A DNA stretch of 64,000 nt from Neobacillus piezotolerans (GCF_003362805.1 NZ_QNQT01000001.1:806001-870000); one strand, 5' to 3'; shown: positions 9,613 through 19,231, numbered from the stretch's first letter. Translations and numbers: made by a program. Notes: generated by a model from the letters alone, not told the origin.

Positions 9613-10614
9613 CTACTTGAATTTTAAAGTGATTCCATTTTTGAGCTGCTTTAGGTTTTCCTCTCTTTCAAGGAAAAGAAGCTGGGCTTCTTCATGTGTC
9701 ACATTTTTAAAGGTGATGTAATCCCCAGGCTTTGCTTGGGCAATAAGGGGTAAATCAACTGAAGCAATTTGTCCAATTTTCGGATAGCCACCTGTAGTCT
9801 GCCGGTCGGCAAGCAGTATGATCGGGTTTCCTTCTGCGGGAACCTGGATGGACCCAAAACTTACGGCCTCGGAGATCAGTTCCTCTGGAACCTCAAGACG
9901 TAGAAGGGGGCCTTTGAGGCGGTATCCCATTCGATCTGATTGAGGGGAAACTTCAAACCTTTCACTGAAAATTTTCCGTTTACTTTCCTCATCGAAGAGA
10001 TGATATTGTTTACCTTTCATGACGCGAATCGGCATGTCCTCTCGGGGAGTCGGAATTAATTTTGATGTTATCGACCAATCCATTTCGGCAAAAGGCTTGT
10101 CCTCGGTTTGGCTCTCCAAGTATTCCATCATGGCTGTTGAAAGGCTTCCTGGCGCGGCCAAATGTATGGCGTCTCCTGTTTTTAAAGCACGACCTTCATA
10201 GCCTCCAATTCCGGCCCTTAAGTAGGTTGATTTACTGTTCATGACTTCCTGGACCGTTATACCTCCAGCCACGGCCAGATACACCCGAGTTCCGGTTAAC
10301 GCAGGCCCAAATCGAAGTTCACTGCCTTTTTTCACAAAGATCGTACGCCATGTCCTAACCGGAAGGCGATTAATAGAAGGGGAAAGGTCTCCTCCACAAA
10401 TGGAAATTAAGCAATCCTTCTCAAATCGTAAAACTGGCCCGAGCAGGGTTATTTCAAGAGTTGGTTCGTTATCCCCGTTGCCTACCAGTATATTAGCAAC
10501 CCGGTGGGCTATTTGGTCCATTACTCCGCTGGCTATTACTCCATATTTTTGGTATCCATAACGGCCCATATCCTGAACACTTGTAAGGAGTCCAGGTTTC
10601 ACTACGGTAATCAT
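9613..10614 (-). CDS. pxpC: 5-oxoprolinase subunit C (KipA-like, carboxyltransferase fold)
   Basis: 333 residues of the biotin-dependent carboxyltransferase-like family that includes KipA/PxpC. The family opening [18 protein letters not shown] leads into YGYQKYGV. Later [18 protein letters not shown] lies near the C-terminus, the usual position. PxpC pairs with PxpB to phosphorylate or activate 5-oxoproline before PxpA acts. Its ATG overlaps the pxpB stop by four bases (ATGA), so translation of the two is coupled. In B. subtilis the paralogous KipA antagonises the sporulation-kinase inhibitor KipI; such a role here is only inferred. Confidence 0.93.
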   Translation of the reverse strand: MITVVKPGLLTSVQDMGRYGYQKYGVIASGVMDQIAHRVANILVGNGDNEPTLEITLLGPVLRFEKDCLISICGGDLSPSINRLPVRTWRTIFVKKGSELRFGPALTGTRVYLAVAGGITVQEVMNSKSTYLRAGIGGYEGRALKTGDAIHLAAPGSLSTAMMEYLESQTEDKPFAEMDWSITSKLIPTPREDMPIRVMKGKQYHLFDEESKRKIFSERFEVSPQSDRMGYRLKGPLLRLEVPEELISEAVSFGSIQVPAEGNPIILLADRQTTGGYPKIGQIASVDLPLIAQAKPGDYITFKNVTHEEAQLLFLEREENLKQLKNGITLKFK

Positions 10615-11342
10615 AATGGATCTCCTCCAAGCCTTATGTATTCTTCAATGCTAATCGGAATAAATTTAATTTTATCGCCGGCCCTTAAGAGGGTGGGAGG
10701 CTCGTCTTCAGGACGAAACAGCTCTACCGGCGTCCGGCCGATCAACTGCCAGCCGCCTGGCGTTTCAATCGGATATACCCCTGTTTGTTTGCCAGCAATT
10801 CCGACGGTTCTCGGAGGAATTTTTAATCTGGGACTATCCCTGCGTGGCGTGGCTATTTTTTCCGACATGCCTCCGATAAAAGGGAAGCCTGGAGCAAAGC
10901 CAATCATATAAACCGAGTAGTCACCAGAGGAATGTATGTGGATCACTTCCTCTTCAGAAAGACCGTGATGCTTTGCCACAAACGGGAGATCTGGGCCCAT
11001 TTCCCCTCCATAGCAAACCGGGATTTCTACTGTCCGCGGCAGGGTTTCTTGCGATGAAGACATTTTGCCCAATAATTTCTTAAGCTGGATACAGACAATA
11101 TCATATGGTAATTTGGATATGCCTCTAAACTTAGAGATGACCTCGACCGGGTCGTAAAACACGGTGACAGTCGTGAAGGCGGGTATGTATTCAACGATCC
11201 AGGGTTCCAAGTTTCTATCTAGAAATGAGGTAACTAGCTGAACCTTTCGCTGTGTTTCTTCATTGATATCTTTTCCAAGCTCTATGACGACTGCCTGGTC
11301 TCCTAGAGGATGGAAAATGAACGTCAGGTTTTCTTCCATCAT
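10611..11342 (-). CDS. pxpB: 5-oxoprolinase subunit B (KipI-like)
   Basis: 243 residues of the allophanate-hydrolase subunit 1 family (KipI/PxpB). Diagnostic segments are FHPLGDQAVVIELG at 10-23, the EIPVCYGGEMGPDL segment near 145, YMIGFAPGFPFIGG near 175 and PRTVGIAGKQTGVYP with TPGGWQLIGRTP near 197-230. It is the first gene of the pxpB-pxpC-pxpA-ycsG-ycsI run. In B. subtilis the order is ycsF-ycsG-ycsI-kipI-kipA, so the same five genes are here rearranged with the catalytic subunits first. A sigma-A-like promoter lies about 33 bases upstream. Confidence 0.93.
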   Translation of the reverse strand: MMEENLTFIFHPLGDQAVVIELGKDINEETQRKVQLVTSFLDRNLEPWIVEYIPAFTTVTVFYDPVEVISKFRGISKLPYDIVCIQLKKLLGKMSSSQETLPRTVEIPVCYGGEMGPDLPFVAKHHGLSEEEVIHIHSSGDYSVYMIGFAPGFPFIGGMSEKIATPRRDSPRLKIPPRTVGIAGKQTGVYPIETPGGWQLIGRTPVELFRPEDEPPTLLRAGDKIKFIPISIEEYIRLGGDPL

Positions 11343-11374
11343 GCATTTAGTCTCCCTAAAATAATATTCTGTTT

Positions 11375-11403
11375 ATTATAGCTTAAACTTTTTGAATTTT
11401 GAA
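11375..11403 (-). promoter_or_regulatory. Predicted sigma-A promoter of the pxp operon
   Basis: On the minus strand TTCAAA (11398-11403) and TATAAT (11375-11380) are 17 bases apart, followed by AGGGAG and the pxpB start. The -10 box is perfect and the -35 box partial. Confidence 0.6.
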
Positions 11404-11609
11404 ACATTACCTATATCAACTGGATATTTAAAAGCTGTCCTATGAAAACTTTTCCGAAATATCTTCCTCATGGTGAAGCATGAGAAGGTTTAGATAGTAT
11501 TTGCCTAATTGTTTTCTTTTTTTTATGGTTAGGGCCATTAAAATCTGTTCTAGCTGACTGCTGAATAACACATATCGGGGTACAGTTCAATAATCCAGAA
11601 AACACTTAA

Positions 11610-11648
11610 AACAGGAAAAAGACGTGTGCAGAAACACACGTCTTTACA
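11610..11648 (-). terminator. Terminator of the subtilase gene
   Basis: AAAGACGTGTG (11618-11628) pairs perfectly with CACACGTCTTT (11635-11645). On the minus strand a T-rich tail TTCCTGTTTT follows. It lies just past the subtilase stop. The remaining bases 11404-11609 hold nothing I can assign. Confidence 0.88.
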
Positions 11649-11653
11649 CTTTT

Positions 11654-12991
11654 TTATTGCAATGCATTCCACACATTGACCAACCCGTGGCCAAAATATT
11701 CATCATGTCCTGGATTTCCTAAATCTTCTGCAGTCTGCTGGAGCCTGGTGGCAATCTGCTGTGCTGTTAAGTGAGGGAATTGCGCCTTCACTAGCGCGGC
11801 AGCTGCTGCGACCTTAGGTGCAGCCATACTAGTTCCGATTTTCCAGCCGTATGAGCCTTGTGCAACCGGTATTGTGGAAAGCGTCCTTGCTTCAAGATCA
11901 CGCTTTGATGTATCACTCTCCGGGTTTGGCCAGTTAGGGCCGTAGTCTCCGCCTGGAGAAGCAAGATGAACATTGGATGACCCGTAATTTGAGTAGTATG
12001 CCAAAGTGTCACGGTTTGTCGTTGACGAAACACTGACAACGCCAGGAATACTCGTGAATGTGTCAAATAGCGGGCCATCGTATACTTTGCCGGTTCCTTT
12101 TTCTGTTTTCGTTCGCTTTCCAAGGTCCATTCCGTCATTGCCATTAGCGCCGACAATCAGCATCCCTTTATTAAGGGCATATTGGACAGCCCTTTGGGAG
12201 GACAAGTGGAGTGCACGTTCCTGTTTGTCATTCATAATGCTGTACGTACCGAGGCTTAAGTTTGCAGATACAGCACCATCGTCAGCCGCTGTGGTGATTG
12301 CCGACAATATGCCGGTCCAGTTCATCCTCCCCTGGTTGTTTGATACACGGTAGGAAGCGATTGCGAGTTCAGGACCTACCCCTTTCACTCTGCCATTTGC
12401 TGCAATCGTTCCGGCAACATGGGTCCCGTGTGAGCCGGAATCCCTCAACTCATCGCCTGGTCTAGCTCCCGGGAAAAATGCTTTGCCAAACACAAGATTA
12501 TCTTTTAGATCCGGATGGCTAAAATCGACTCCTGTGTCAATAACAGCTACAAGTGTTTCTTTATTGCCCGGATTAATGTTCCAGGATTCACCGTTTTGAG
12601 CTACCCGTTTAATATCCCACTGATATTGTTCGTATAAATCAGCTTGAACAGGTGCTGCGTTTTCAGCTTCCTGGAGGTTCAATGCCTCGACATCCTCTTC
12701 AAATGTACGGATATCAATATCTTCCGCTACAGCGAGTACTTTGGAGTTTCCTTCAAGCTTTTGCAAAATGGAAGGGTCGTCCGAGCTGATATTGACAACT
12801 CCGATTTGAGGGGCCTCGAAAATAATATCTGCGCTCAATTCCTTTAGTGTATGTATAGAGTCACTGTCTGTTTGAGGTGATTTAAGCACCACAATATAAT
12901 TCTTCTTTGCAGTTTCCTGCGCTGTTGCCGGGAATGAAACGGTTCCGAAGGCAACAAGTAATACGGTAACAAGCAATAATAATCTTTTCAT
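11654..12991 (-). CDS. Subtilisin-like S8 serine protease, secreted
   Basis: 445-residue secreted protease. The signal peptide ends near FPATAQ (about residue 25). An I9-type propeptide begins NYIVVLKS at 31 and runs to about 100. The S8 catalytic domain has all three residues: Asp152 in AVIDTGVD, His191 in GSHGTHVAGT and Ser388 in GTSMAAP; the oxyanion asparagine region GANGND is at 281-286. It ends soon after the domain, with no extra C-terminal module. It should be autoprocessed and degrade extracellular protein. The gene has its own terminator and stands apart from both neighbours, so it is probably monocistronic. Confidence 0.93.
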   Translation of the reverse strand: MKRLLLLVTVLLVAFGTVSFPATAQETAKKNYIVVLKSPQTDSDSIHTLKELSADIIFEAPQIGVVNISSDDPSILQKLEGNSKVLAVAEDIDIRTFEEDVEALNLQEAENAAPVQADLYEQYQWDIKRVAQNGESWNINPGNKETLVAVIDTGVDFSHPDLKDNLVFGKAFFPGARPGDELRDSGSHGTHVAGTIAANGRVKGVGPELAIASYRVSNNQGRMNWTGILSAITTAADDGAVSANLSLGTYSIMNDKQERALHLSSQRAVQYALNKGMLIVGANGNDGMDLGKRTKTEKGTGKVYDGPLFDTFTSIPGVVSVSSTTNRDTLAYYSNYGSSNVHLASPGGDYGPNWPNPESDTSKRDLEARTLSTIPVAQGSYGWKIGTSMAAPKVAAAAALVKAQFPHLTAQQIATRLQQTAEDLGNPGHDEYFGHGLVNVWNALQ

Positions 12992-13489
12992 AATATCCTC
13001 CCTTTTTCAAAAAATTCTGATATAGGATAAGTATAGTTTTTCTAGCAAAACTATGAAATTGGCCGAAAGATATATTTTATTCTTTTGAAAGGGGATAAAA
13101 AGGCCTTTCTTACTGGAGATTTGGACCTTATTCTTGTTTTTCTGAATTGATAAAACAAGCGATTAATTAGGGAAAAAAAACGTTCAATAACATTAATATT
13201 ATCGATTGTTTATTCGAGATTAGGAAAAGTGAAATGTACTTTTATCCTATGTTCATAGCATTATTACTAGGGTCATGGGGATGGGATGGTGTAGGTTGCC
13301 TTCTCCGCAAGATGCACACCTTCTTTGGAGTAAAATAGGGGAGTGTGTGTGTCAGGAAGTGATTTGATCCATTTATTGGCATAAGAAGGGATTTATGATG
13401 GGGTACCGAAAGTGATTTAATGAAAACAATTGAATATTGCCATTTTTGGAAAATTAGGTAATACTCAAACATGGAATGGAAGTGATAAT
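12992..13489. other. Intergenic region between divergent subtilase and response regulator
   Basis: About 500 bases. It must carry the subtilase promoter (minus) and the two-component promoter (plus), but no box pair was good enough to list. A minus-strand reading frame across 13242-13472 has no ribosome site and unlikely composition. Confidence 0.4.
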
Positions 13490-14185
13490 GTGCAAAAAAA
13501 TGTTCTGCTTGTAGAAGATGATAGAGAGATTAGTAAATTGGTTAAAAGCCACTTGGAACAGGAGAGTTTTACGGTACTAACCGCATTTGACGGAGAAGAG
13601 GCGTTGGCTCTTCTTGAAAAAAATCAGGTAGATTTAATCTTACTAGATTTAATGCTTCCTAAGCTAAGTGGGATGGATTTTCTAAAGCAAATAAGAACAA
13701 CAAATTTAGTACCTGTCTTGATCATTTCAGCAAAAGGGAGTGATCTGGATAAAGCGTTAGGCCTGGGTTTTGGTGCAGACGATTATATTAGCAAACCTTT
13801 TTCTATGGTGGAACTAACCGCAAGGGTACACGCTGCAATTCGAAGGGCTACACAATATCTTCCTTCAGAGAATCTAACTCCGACAACTAGACTTCATTTT
13901 AAAGAGCTTTCTCTTGACGTAAAAACATTTTTGGCTGTTGTTAAGGGGAAGACCGTGCCCCTTACATCAAAGGAATTTCATATTTTAAAGCTTTTTATGA
14001 CCAATCAGAACAGAGTGTTTACAAAGGAGCAAATTTACCATTTCATTTGGGAAGATGACTATTTTGGTAATGAAAATGTAATTAACGTACATATTAGAAG
14101 AGTTCGGGAAAAAATAGAAGAAGATCCGTCAAACCCGCAATACATTCGAACGATATGGGGAATCGGATATAAATTAGGTGAATAA
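13490..14185 (+). CDS. OmpR/PhoB-family response regulator
   Basis: 232-residue two-component response regulator. The receiver domain is at about 4-115, with acidic pocket EDD at 9-11, phosphorylated Asp53 in LLDLMLP, Thr/Ser position IISAK and Lys in the SKPF turn. The C-terminal OmpR winged helix has the motifs LTSKEFHILKLFM and VINVHIRRVREKIE. I chose GTG 13490, since TGGAAGTG lies eight bases upstream and the receiver begins at once; an ATG at 13430 would add 20 residues unlike the family. The sensor kinase follows after 3 bases, and an ABC exporter comes next, the arrangement of antibiotic- or cell-envelope-stress modules. Confidence 0.92.
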   Translation: MQKNVLLVEDDREISKLVKSHLEQESFTVLTAFDGEEALALLEKNQVDLILLDLMLPKLSGMDFLKQIRTTNLVPVLIISAKGSDLDKALGLGFGADDYISKPFSMVELTARVHAAIRRATQYLPSENLTPTTRLHFKELSLDVKTFLAVVKGKTVPLTSKEFHILKLFMTNQNRVFTKEQIYHFIWEDDYFGNENVINVHIRRVREKIEEDPSNPQYIRTIWGIGYKLGE

Positions 14186-14188
14186 CTT

Positions 14189-15124
14189 ATGGTTCTTTTA
14201 TTAAGTACAATCATAGTTGTTTTACTTTTGATTATTGGAGTGCAATTTTATTTTAGGAGAAACATGAAGAGGGATCTTAACGAAATACAAAAAAAACTCT
14301 TCGATATAATTGAACAAAAGACTACTGAAAAAGTTTTAATTCAAACTGATCAGAAAGTCACTAAACAATTCCTAATTCAAATTAACCGTCTTTTGGAATA
14401 CAACCAACAAGTCATAGCGGACTATGTAAAAACGAAAGAAAGTTTACGAAAACTTCTGTCTAACATGTCTCACGATTTAAAAACCCCTTTAACTGTAATT
14501 TTAGGCTATGTTGAAAAATTAAATCTGGACAACAGTATGAGTGTGGAAGAACGGGGCCAGGTCCTGAACCGTCTTCATCAAAAAACACTAAACGTAATAG
14601 CACTGCTCAACCAATTTTTTGACCTTGTAAAACTTGATTCAGGCGATTATTCAATCCCTTTAAGCAGGATTTCTATTAATGAAATTTGCAGGAAAAATGT
14701 GCTGGAGTTTTATAGCTTGCTGCAATCAAAAAATCTTCAGGTTGAAGTGAATATTCCAGAACTAAGTTATTTCATTCTTGGAAATGAGGAAGCAATTAAT
14801 CGGGTCTTGAGCAATCTAATCTCTAATGCAATCCGTTATGGAAGCGATGGAGGTGTGTTTGGGCTGGACGTAAGGGAAGAGGGGGATTATATTGCGATTG
14901 ACATTTGGGATAAAGGGAAAGGAATTGCTAAGGTGCATCAAGAGCAGGTGTTTGAACGGTTATATACTCTGGATGATGCGAGAAATCCAGAATTTCAAGG
15001 AAGTGGGCTCGGATTAAGCATAACGAAACACTTAGTCGAAGCAATGAAAGGTTCCATTAACTTAAACAGCATACCTTATGAAAAAACGGTCTTTACGTGT
15101 ATTTTCCATCGGATAACATATTAA
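14189..15124 (+). CDS. Sensor histidine kinase
   Basis: 311-residue membrane sensor kinase. A single N-terminal helix (about 3-22) is followed by a coiled region to 80. The dimerisation helix carries His95 in SNMSHDLKTPLTVI. The ATPase domain has N box NLISNAIRYG, G1 box DIWDKGKGI and G2 box GSGLGLSI. No extracellular sensing domain is present, so it resembles intramembrane-sensing kinases that respond to envelope damage or to their partner transporter. The neighbours are its regulator and an ABC transporter. The stimulus cannot be read from the sequence. Confidence 0.92.
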   Translation: MVLLLSTIIVVLLLIIGVQFYFRRNMKRDLNEIQKKLFDIIEQKTTEKVLIQTDQKVTKQFLIQINRLLEYNQQVIADYVKTKESLRKLLSNMSHDLKTPLTVILGYVEKLNLDNSMSVEERGQVLNRLHQKTLNVIALLNQFFDLVKLDSGDYSIPLSRISINEICRKNVLEFYSLLQSKNLQVEVNIPELSYFILGNEEAINRVLSNLISNAIRYGSDGGVFGLDVREEGDYIAIDIWDKGKGIAKVHQEQVFERLYTLDDARNPEFQGSGLGLSITKHLVEAMKGSINLNSIPYEKTVFTCIFHRITY

Positions 15125-15136
15125 ATACTACTCACA

Positions 15137-15168
15137 GGAGGTATTCAGCCAGAATAGCCTCTTTTTTG
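15137..15168 (+). terminator. Hairpin between kinase and ABC genes
   Basis: GAGGTATTC (15138-15146) pairs with GAATAGCCTC (15152-15161) with one bulge, then TTTTTT. It could terminate or attenuate transcription from the two-component genes into the transporter. Confidence 0.75.
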
Positions 15169-15265
15169 CTAGTAAAAAAACTTAAGAATTATTTAAGGAT
15201 TGAGAAAGGAAAAAGATATTTTTGACGCCTATGATGAAAGTAGAAGGATGAAAGGAGGATTTTGA

Positions 15266-16189
15266 ATGATTAGTGTATTAAAAACAACTGGTCTCACTAA
15301 AAAGGGAAAAAGAAGACAGCTGGTAGAAAATATTAATCTTCACATTCATAAAGGAGAAATTTATGGTCTTCTCGGTCAAAATGGTGCTGGTAAAACAACA
15401 ATTATGAAAATGCTCACCGGCATATTGAAGCCAACAAGTGGAGTGATCGAATTATTTGGCCAGAGGCTTACGGAAAGTTCAAAATTTATGTTAACAAGAG
15501 TCGGAAGTATTATTGAATATCCAATCTTTTTTGAGCACTTAACCGCGATGGAAAATTTGAAGCTCCACTGCGAATATTTGGGATACTATGATGATAAAGG
15601 AATAAAGCAAGCATTGGATATGGTTCAATTAAGAGGGATTGAGGATAAATGTGTAAAAGAATTTTCACTTGGGATGAAACAGCGGCTTGGGATTGCCAGA
15701 GCTATTATAACAAAGCCTGAACTGATCATTTTAGATGAGCCCACAAATGGTCTCGATCCGATCGGGATAAAAGATACAAGGGATTTAATCTTAATGCTTA
15801 ACAAGGAATACGGTATAACCTTTATCCTATCCAGTCATATTTTAGGAGAAATGGAACAGGTAGTGGACAGGATTGGCGTAATAGATAATGGAAGGTTGAT
15901 AAATGAAGTTACATTAGAAGATATTCGGAAGCAACGATCAGATTATATCGAGCTGTTGACAACAGATGTACAAAAAACACTTTATTTACTAGAAAATGAA
16001 CTTCATATTTCGAATATGAAAATCATGCAAGGGAATAGGATTCGGATATATGATCTGACTCGTTCCCAAAGCGATATTTCCAAATTGTTGATTCTCCATG
16101 ATATTGGTATTGAAGAAATTCAAAAACATACGAGCTCCCTTGAAGACTATTTCTATGAGCAAATTAATGGAGGTGAAAAAATTGTTTAA
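15266..16189 (+). CDS. ABC transporter ATP-binding protein (BcrA/lantibiotic-export type)
   Basis: 307-residue ATPase. Walker A is GLLGQNGAGKTTIMKML near 34-50, the signature FSLGMKQRLGIARA near 134-147 and Walker B LIILDEPTNGLDP near 154-166, followed by the switch SSHILGEMEQ. The C-terminal 90 residues match the regulatory tail of bacitracin- and lantibiotic-resistance ATPases (BcrA, BceA-unlike). It partners with the permease that overlaps its 3' end. Role: probably export or removal of a membrane-active antibiotic, controlled by the adjacent two-component system (inference from context). A strong AAAGGAGG precedes the start. Confidence 0.9.
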   Translation: MISVLKTTGLTKKGKRRQLVENINLHIHKGEIYGLLGQNGAGKTTIMKMLTGILKPTSGVIELFGQRLTESSKFMLTRVGSIIEYPIFFEHLTAMENLKLHCEYLGYYDDKGIKQALDMVQLRGIEDKCVKEFSLGMKQRLGIARAIITKPELIILDEPTNGLDPIGIKDTRDLILMLNKEYGITFILSSHILGEMEQVVDRIGVIDNGRLINEVTLEDIRKQRSDYIELLTTDVQKTLYLLENELHISNMKIMQGNRIRIYDLTRSQSDISKLLILHDIGIEEIQKHTSSLEDYFYEQINGGEKIV

Positions 16190-16859
16190 ATTAATGCGAT
16201 TAGAATGGAAGAAGTTAAAACGTCTTTCAGTTATCAGTGAAGTAATCATTTACTGGCTAATTCTTATGTTTATGCCTGTATTTTTCATAAAAATGGTAAT
16301 GCCTGATTTTGGCCAGAATTATGCAGCAGCAATTGAACTAAATTCGTTTACCCAAATGGGTTTCATCTTGTTTGGGGGATCCCTTATCAATCAGGTTTTC
16401 ATTGAAGAATATAAAAATAAAACGATCTCCCTTTCTTTCGGATACCCTATCAGCCGAAAAAAGTTGTTTACGGCAAAAGTGCTGTTTATTTCACTTTCTG
16501 TCTTTCTTGCTACGTTTCTTTCCTTTATTTTTACAGGTTTGACGACCTATTTGCTTGATCAGGTTTTTCCTATCATTAACGGACAGCCAACTAACTCGGA
16601 TATTATTGCCTATTTTTATAGTACAATAACCCGTTCATTTATTATTACCCTGATTAGTTTCATTCCACTTTTTTTATTTGGGATTTTGAAAAGACTAACG
16701 GTTCCCACAGTTGTCTGCTCAATAGCAACTATGCAATTGCCGAATTTCTCATCATTCTTACATCTTGAACCGAATTTTATAATACTCGTACTATGCATAC
16801 TAGGAGCACTTAGCATATCTCTTTCTATTAAAACTGCAGAGAGTGTAGGTGAGATTTAG
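16182..16859 (+). CDS. ABC-2 type transporter permease
   Basis: 225-residue permease with six hydrophobic segments, between about residues 15 and 220, beginning with a basic amphipathic stretch. It belongs to the ABC-2 superfamily that pairs with BcrA-like ATPases. I chose TTG 16182 because GGAGG (16169-16173) lies eight bases before it, inside the end of the ATPase gene, and the frames overlap by eight bases; an upstream ATG at 16098 would add 28 residues without a site. Only one permease is present, whereas lantibiotic immunity systems often have two. The gene is followed by an MFS remnant. Confidence 0.85.
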   Translation: MFKLMRLEWKKLKRLSVISEVIIYWLILMFMPVFFIKMVMPDFGQNYAAAIELNSFTQMGFILFGGSLINQVFIEEYKNKTISLSFGYPISRKKLFTAKVLFISLSVFLATFLSFIFTGLTTYLLDQVFPIINGQPTNSDIIAYFYSTITRSFIITLISFIPLFLFGILKRLTVPTVVCSIATMQLPNFSSFLHLEPNFIILVLCILGALSISLSIKTAESVGEI

Positions 16860-16941
16860 ATTTGAATGGGTAGGGGGGTATACATTTTAAGTAAAAAGTA
16901 TTGAATGAAGTAGCTAAAATATCATTAGAGGTGAACCCCCG

Positions 16942-17185
16942 ATGAAATTAAGGGAGCATAAAAGCTTTGTTCATTTTTGGACTGCATCCACAACTTCAAT
17001 CTTTGGTACATATATTACGACTATTCCTGCAAGTATTGGTGGTAGTTAATATGGGAGGCAGTGCTGTTGATGTTGGCTGGGTTTCAGCATCTAGATGGCT
17101 TCCGTATGTACTGTTGGGATAAATTGCGGATTTTTTACGATTATTCATATCATATCGGACAAATCGTTTATATGGATAAACAATT
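16942..17185 (+). pseudogene. Decayed MFS transporter, N-terminal remnant
   Basis: A GAGGTGA ribosome site precedes ATG 16942, which opens MKLREHKSFVHFWTAS and runs to GTYITTIPASIGG before a stop at about 17050. In the overlapping frame the reading continues VVVNMGGSAVDVGWVSASRW, then LPYVLLG and a stop, followed by IADFLRLF. Joined, these match the first two helices of a major facilitator drug exporter (phenylalanine/tryptophan start, GWVSASRWLPYVLLG loop). The gene thus has one frameshift, one in-frame stop and loss of everything after about residue 75. No function is expected. Confidence 0.8.
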
Positions 17186-17199
17186 GAGGACAGTTAACA

Positions 17200-17232
17200 A
17201 AAAGAAGCACTCCCCGAACAGGTAGTGCTTAT
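17200..17232 (-). terminator. Terminator of the GMC oxidoreductase gene
   Basis: AAGCACT (17205-17211) pairs with AGTGCTT (17224-17230); on the minus strand the stem is followed by CTTTTTG. Confidence 0.7.
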
Positions 17233-17251
17233 CTTCGTATTCAAATCTAAA

Positions 17252-18940
17252 CTATATATCTGCCTGAATAAATCGCACTGCATTAAGGCCAATCATCTGG
17301 CAAGGCAAAACAGTGTTGCCATCTGGCATAATTGGCGCGATGGATAAATCAGCGACTTTAAGGTTCCTGGTGCCAAAGACATTCAGAAATCCGTCTACAA
17401 CACCCTCTTTTATCGTGTTGCCCATCCGACATTGTCCCCCATAATGATTTAGAGCAGTATAGGAGGCTCTAGCGAAGTCTGCAAGCCTGGCTCTTTTTTC
17501 TTGCTCATCCCTTAAATGAAAAATAGTTTCAGATGGGTATACAACCCTATAAACACCATCTGGATCTAATTCGCGGGCTCTCTTCATTATTTCAAACGTA
17601 TCAATATATCGATCAATCATATAATTTAAGTCATCAGGATTTTCTAACGGGTTAAAGGCTACGGATGGAAGGGCCTCTGGATCACTGTGTGCTGCCAAAA
17701 TGGTTCCCTTGCTTGCAGGGTTAAGGTCGACAATGCCTATACTCATCACATTGGTAGGGTTATCGGGATTAAACTCCCATTTATTTATTGTGATATCAGG
17801 ACCCGGCACAAATCTTGGTCCTATGTTTCCTAATAATTGAAGGCGCCGCCCTGAATGGTTTCGTGGCCCATCTTCCTTTTTAAAAGCGCCTATCGGAATA
17901 GGTTGATCCGGATCTTTTTCCATTACTCTTTGAAGGCGTGATGTTTCCACTTCAATTCCGATCCCGACGGCATAATGGGTTTGAAGATTATGCCCGACAT
18001 TTGGGCTCTCAACGATTGTTTTGATACCCGCCTTAGCCAAATCTTCTGATTTTCCAATGCCTGAGCGCTGCAAGATGACCGGGGACATATTTCCCGCGCA
18101 GACGATGATTCCTTTTCTTGCTGAAGCCCGTTGTGCTTTTCCATCCCTGACAAACTCAACAGTCCTGGCAAGAGGGATTCCTGCATTTTCAATAAAGATA
18201 ATTTTATTTACGGTCGACTTGGCTAAAATCGCCAATTTCCTCCTGCCAATTCCAATCTCATCAGGATTAAACTCATTTCCCTGTGTGACTATATGTTCGT
18301 TTAAATACCCAGTTGCAGTAGATGAACGGATGAACCCACCTTCAACTTCTTCCTGGGTGTATTGGGACTTGAAAAACGTGCAATCTCTTATCCCAGTATT
18401 ATAGTCTTCAACAATAGGAATATCTAAAACATCCGATGTTGCCCTAGCTAAAATTGTAGTAAGTCCATTTTCGGGAATGAGTTGTTGTCTAACAAAAATC
18501 GGACCGTCTGTTCCACGTTCTTTGGGTTCTTGGGTCTCTCCTGTATAAGTCTCGTTTTTAATGAATAGGGGACGGACATTTTTGTAACTCCACTGGAATC
18601 CCACCAATTTTGCCCACTCATCGAATAGGTTGCTGCTGCAGCGTACTGCCAACATTGCGTTATGCTCTGAACTTCCACCAATTGCTCTTCCGTTTGATAA
18701 AAGAAGCTGGCGGCCAATCGTTGGTTCCACTTTAGAAAGGATATTTAAGGAATGCCTATTATCACTTGCTAATGCAGAGGATACAGCCCCAGAAGGACTG
18801 CTTAGTTCTTCAGTCATATTCGTTCCAGCTTCTAGAACAAGCACTGAAGTTCTTCTGTCATCTGTTAACTTTTTTGCAATTACGCCTCCTGCTGTTCCGG
18901 CACCAATTATGATATAGTCAAATGGTTTTATTCTTGACAT
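17252..18940 (-). CDS. GMC-family FAD-dependent oxidoreductase
   Basis: 562-residue flavoenzyme of the glucose-methanol-choline family. The dinucleotide motif IIIGAGTAGGVIAKKL lies at about 10-25. The first GMC signature region NGRAIGGSSEHNAM is near 90-103, CAGNMSPVILQRSGIG near 280, and the catalytic histidine region ALNHYGGQCRMG near 500, with PDGNTVLPCQMIGLNAV closing the domain. Family members oxidise alcohols or polyols, usually with oxygen or a quinone. The substrate is unknown. I chose ATG 18940, preceded by AAAGGGATG; an upstream in-frame start at 18994 would add 18 non-conserved residues. The gene stands alone. Confidence 0.85.
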   Translation of the reverse strand: MSRIKPFDYIIIGAGTAGGVIAKKLTDDRRTSVLVLEAGTNMTEELSSPSGAVSSALASDNRHSLNILSKVEPTIGRQLLLSNGRAIGGSSEHNAMLAVRCSSNLFDEWAKLVGFQWSYKNVRPLFIKNETYTGETQEPKERGTDGPIFVRQQLIPENGLTTILARATSDVLDIPIVEDYNTGIRDCTFFKSQYTQEEVEGGFIRSSTATGYLNEHIVTQGNEFNPDEIGIGRRKLAILAKSTVNKIIFIENAGIPLARTVEFVRDGKAQRASARKGIIVCAGNMSPVILQRSGIGKSEDLAKAGIKTIVESPNVGHNLQTHYAVGIGIEVETSRLQRVMEKDPDQPIPIGAFKKEDGPRNHSGRRLQLLGNIGPRFVPGPDITINKWEFNPDNPTNVMSIGIVDLNPASKGTILAAHSDPEALPSVAFNPLENPDDLNYMIDRYIDTFEIMKRARELDPDGVYRVVYPSETIFHLRDEQEKRARLADFARASYTALNHYGGQCRMGNTIKEGVVDGFLNVFGTRNLKVADLSIAPIMPDGNTVLPCQMIGLNAVRFIQADI

Positions 18941-19231
18941 CAAATCATCCCTTTCAAAGATGATACTACAAATTGCAATTGGAAAAATGTCCAAGTCAAG
19001 TTCTTATCCCGCTAAAATTTAATTACAAGTTTTAATGACCAATATCGGCCTCCTTTACATTAAAAGTCCATTGTAGTTTATGAAATGTTTTTCAAAATTG
19101 TTAGTAATTTTCCACCGTATTAAGTACCGAGCCTTTGTCCAAATGTTTTTTTCTGTTCCCACTCTTTGTTCAATACATCTTGTCCATTTTCAAAAGAACG
19201 AGTCTTCAAAGATATTTAAGCGTATTATAAA
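18941..19231. other. Intergenic region, nothing recognised
   Basis: About 290 bases upstream of the GMC gene, AT-rich, presumably holding its promoter; no box pair or fold could be supported. Confidence 0.35.

Noticed and set aside
13242-13472. 76-residue minus frame between the subtilase and the response regulator
   Set aside because: No ribosome site, overlaps the response-regulator leader and has unlikely composition.
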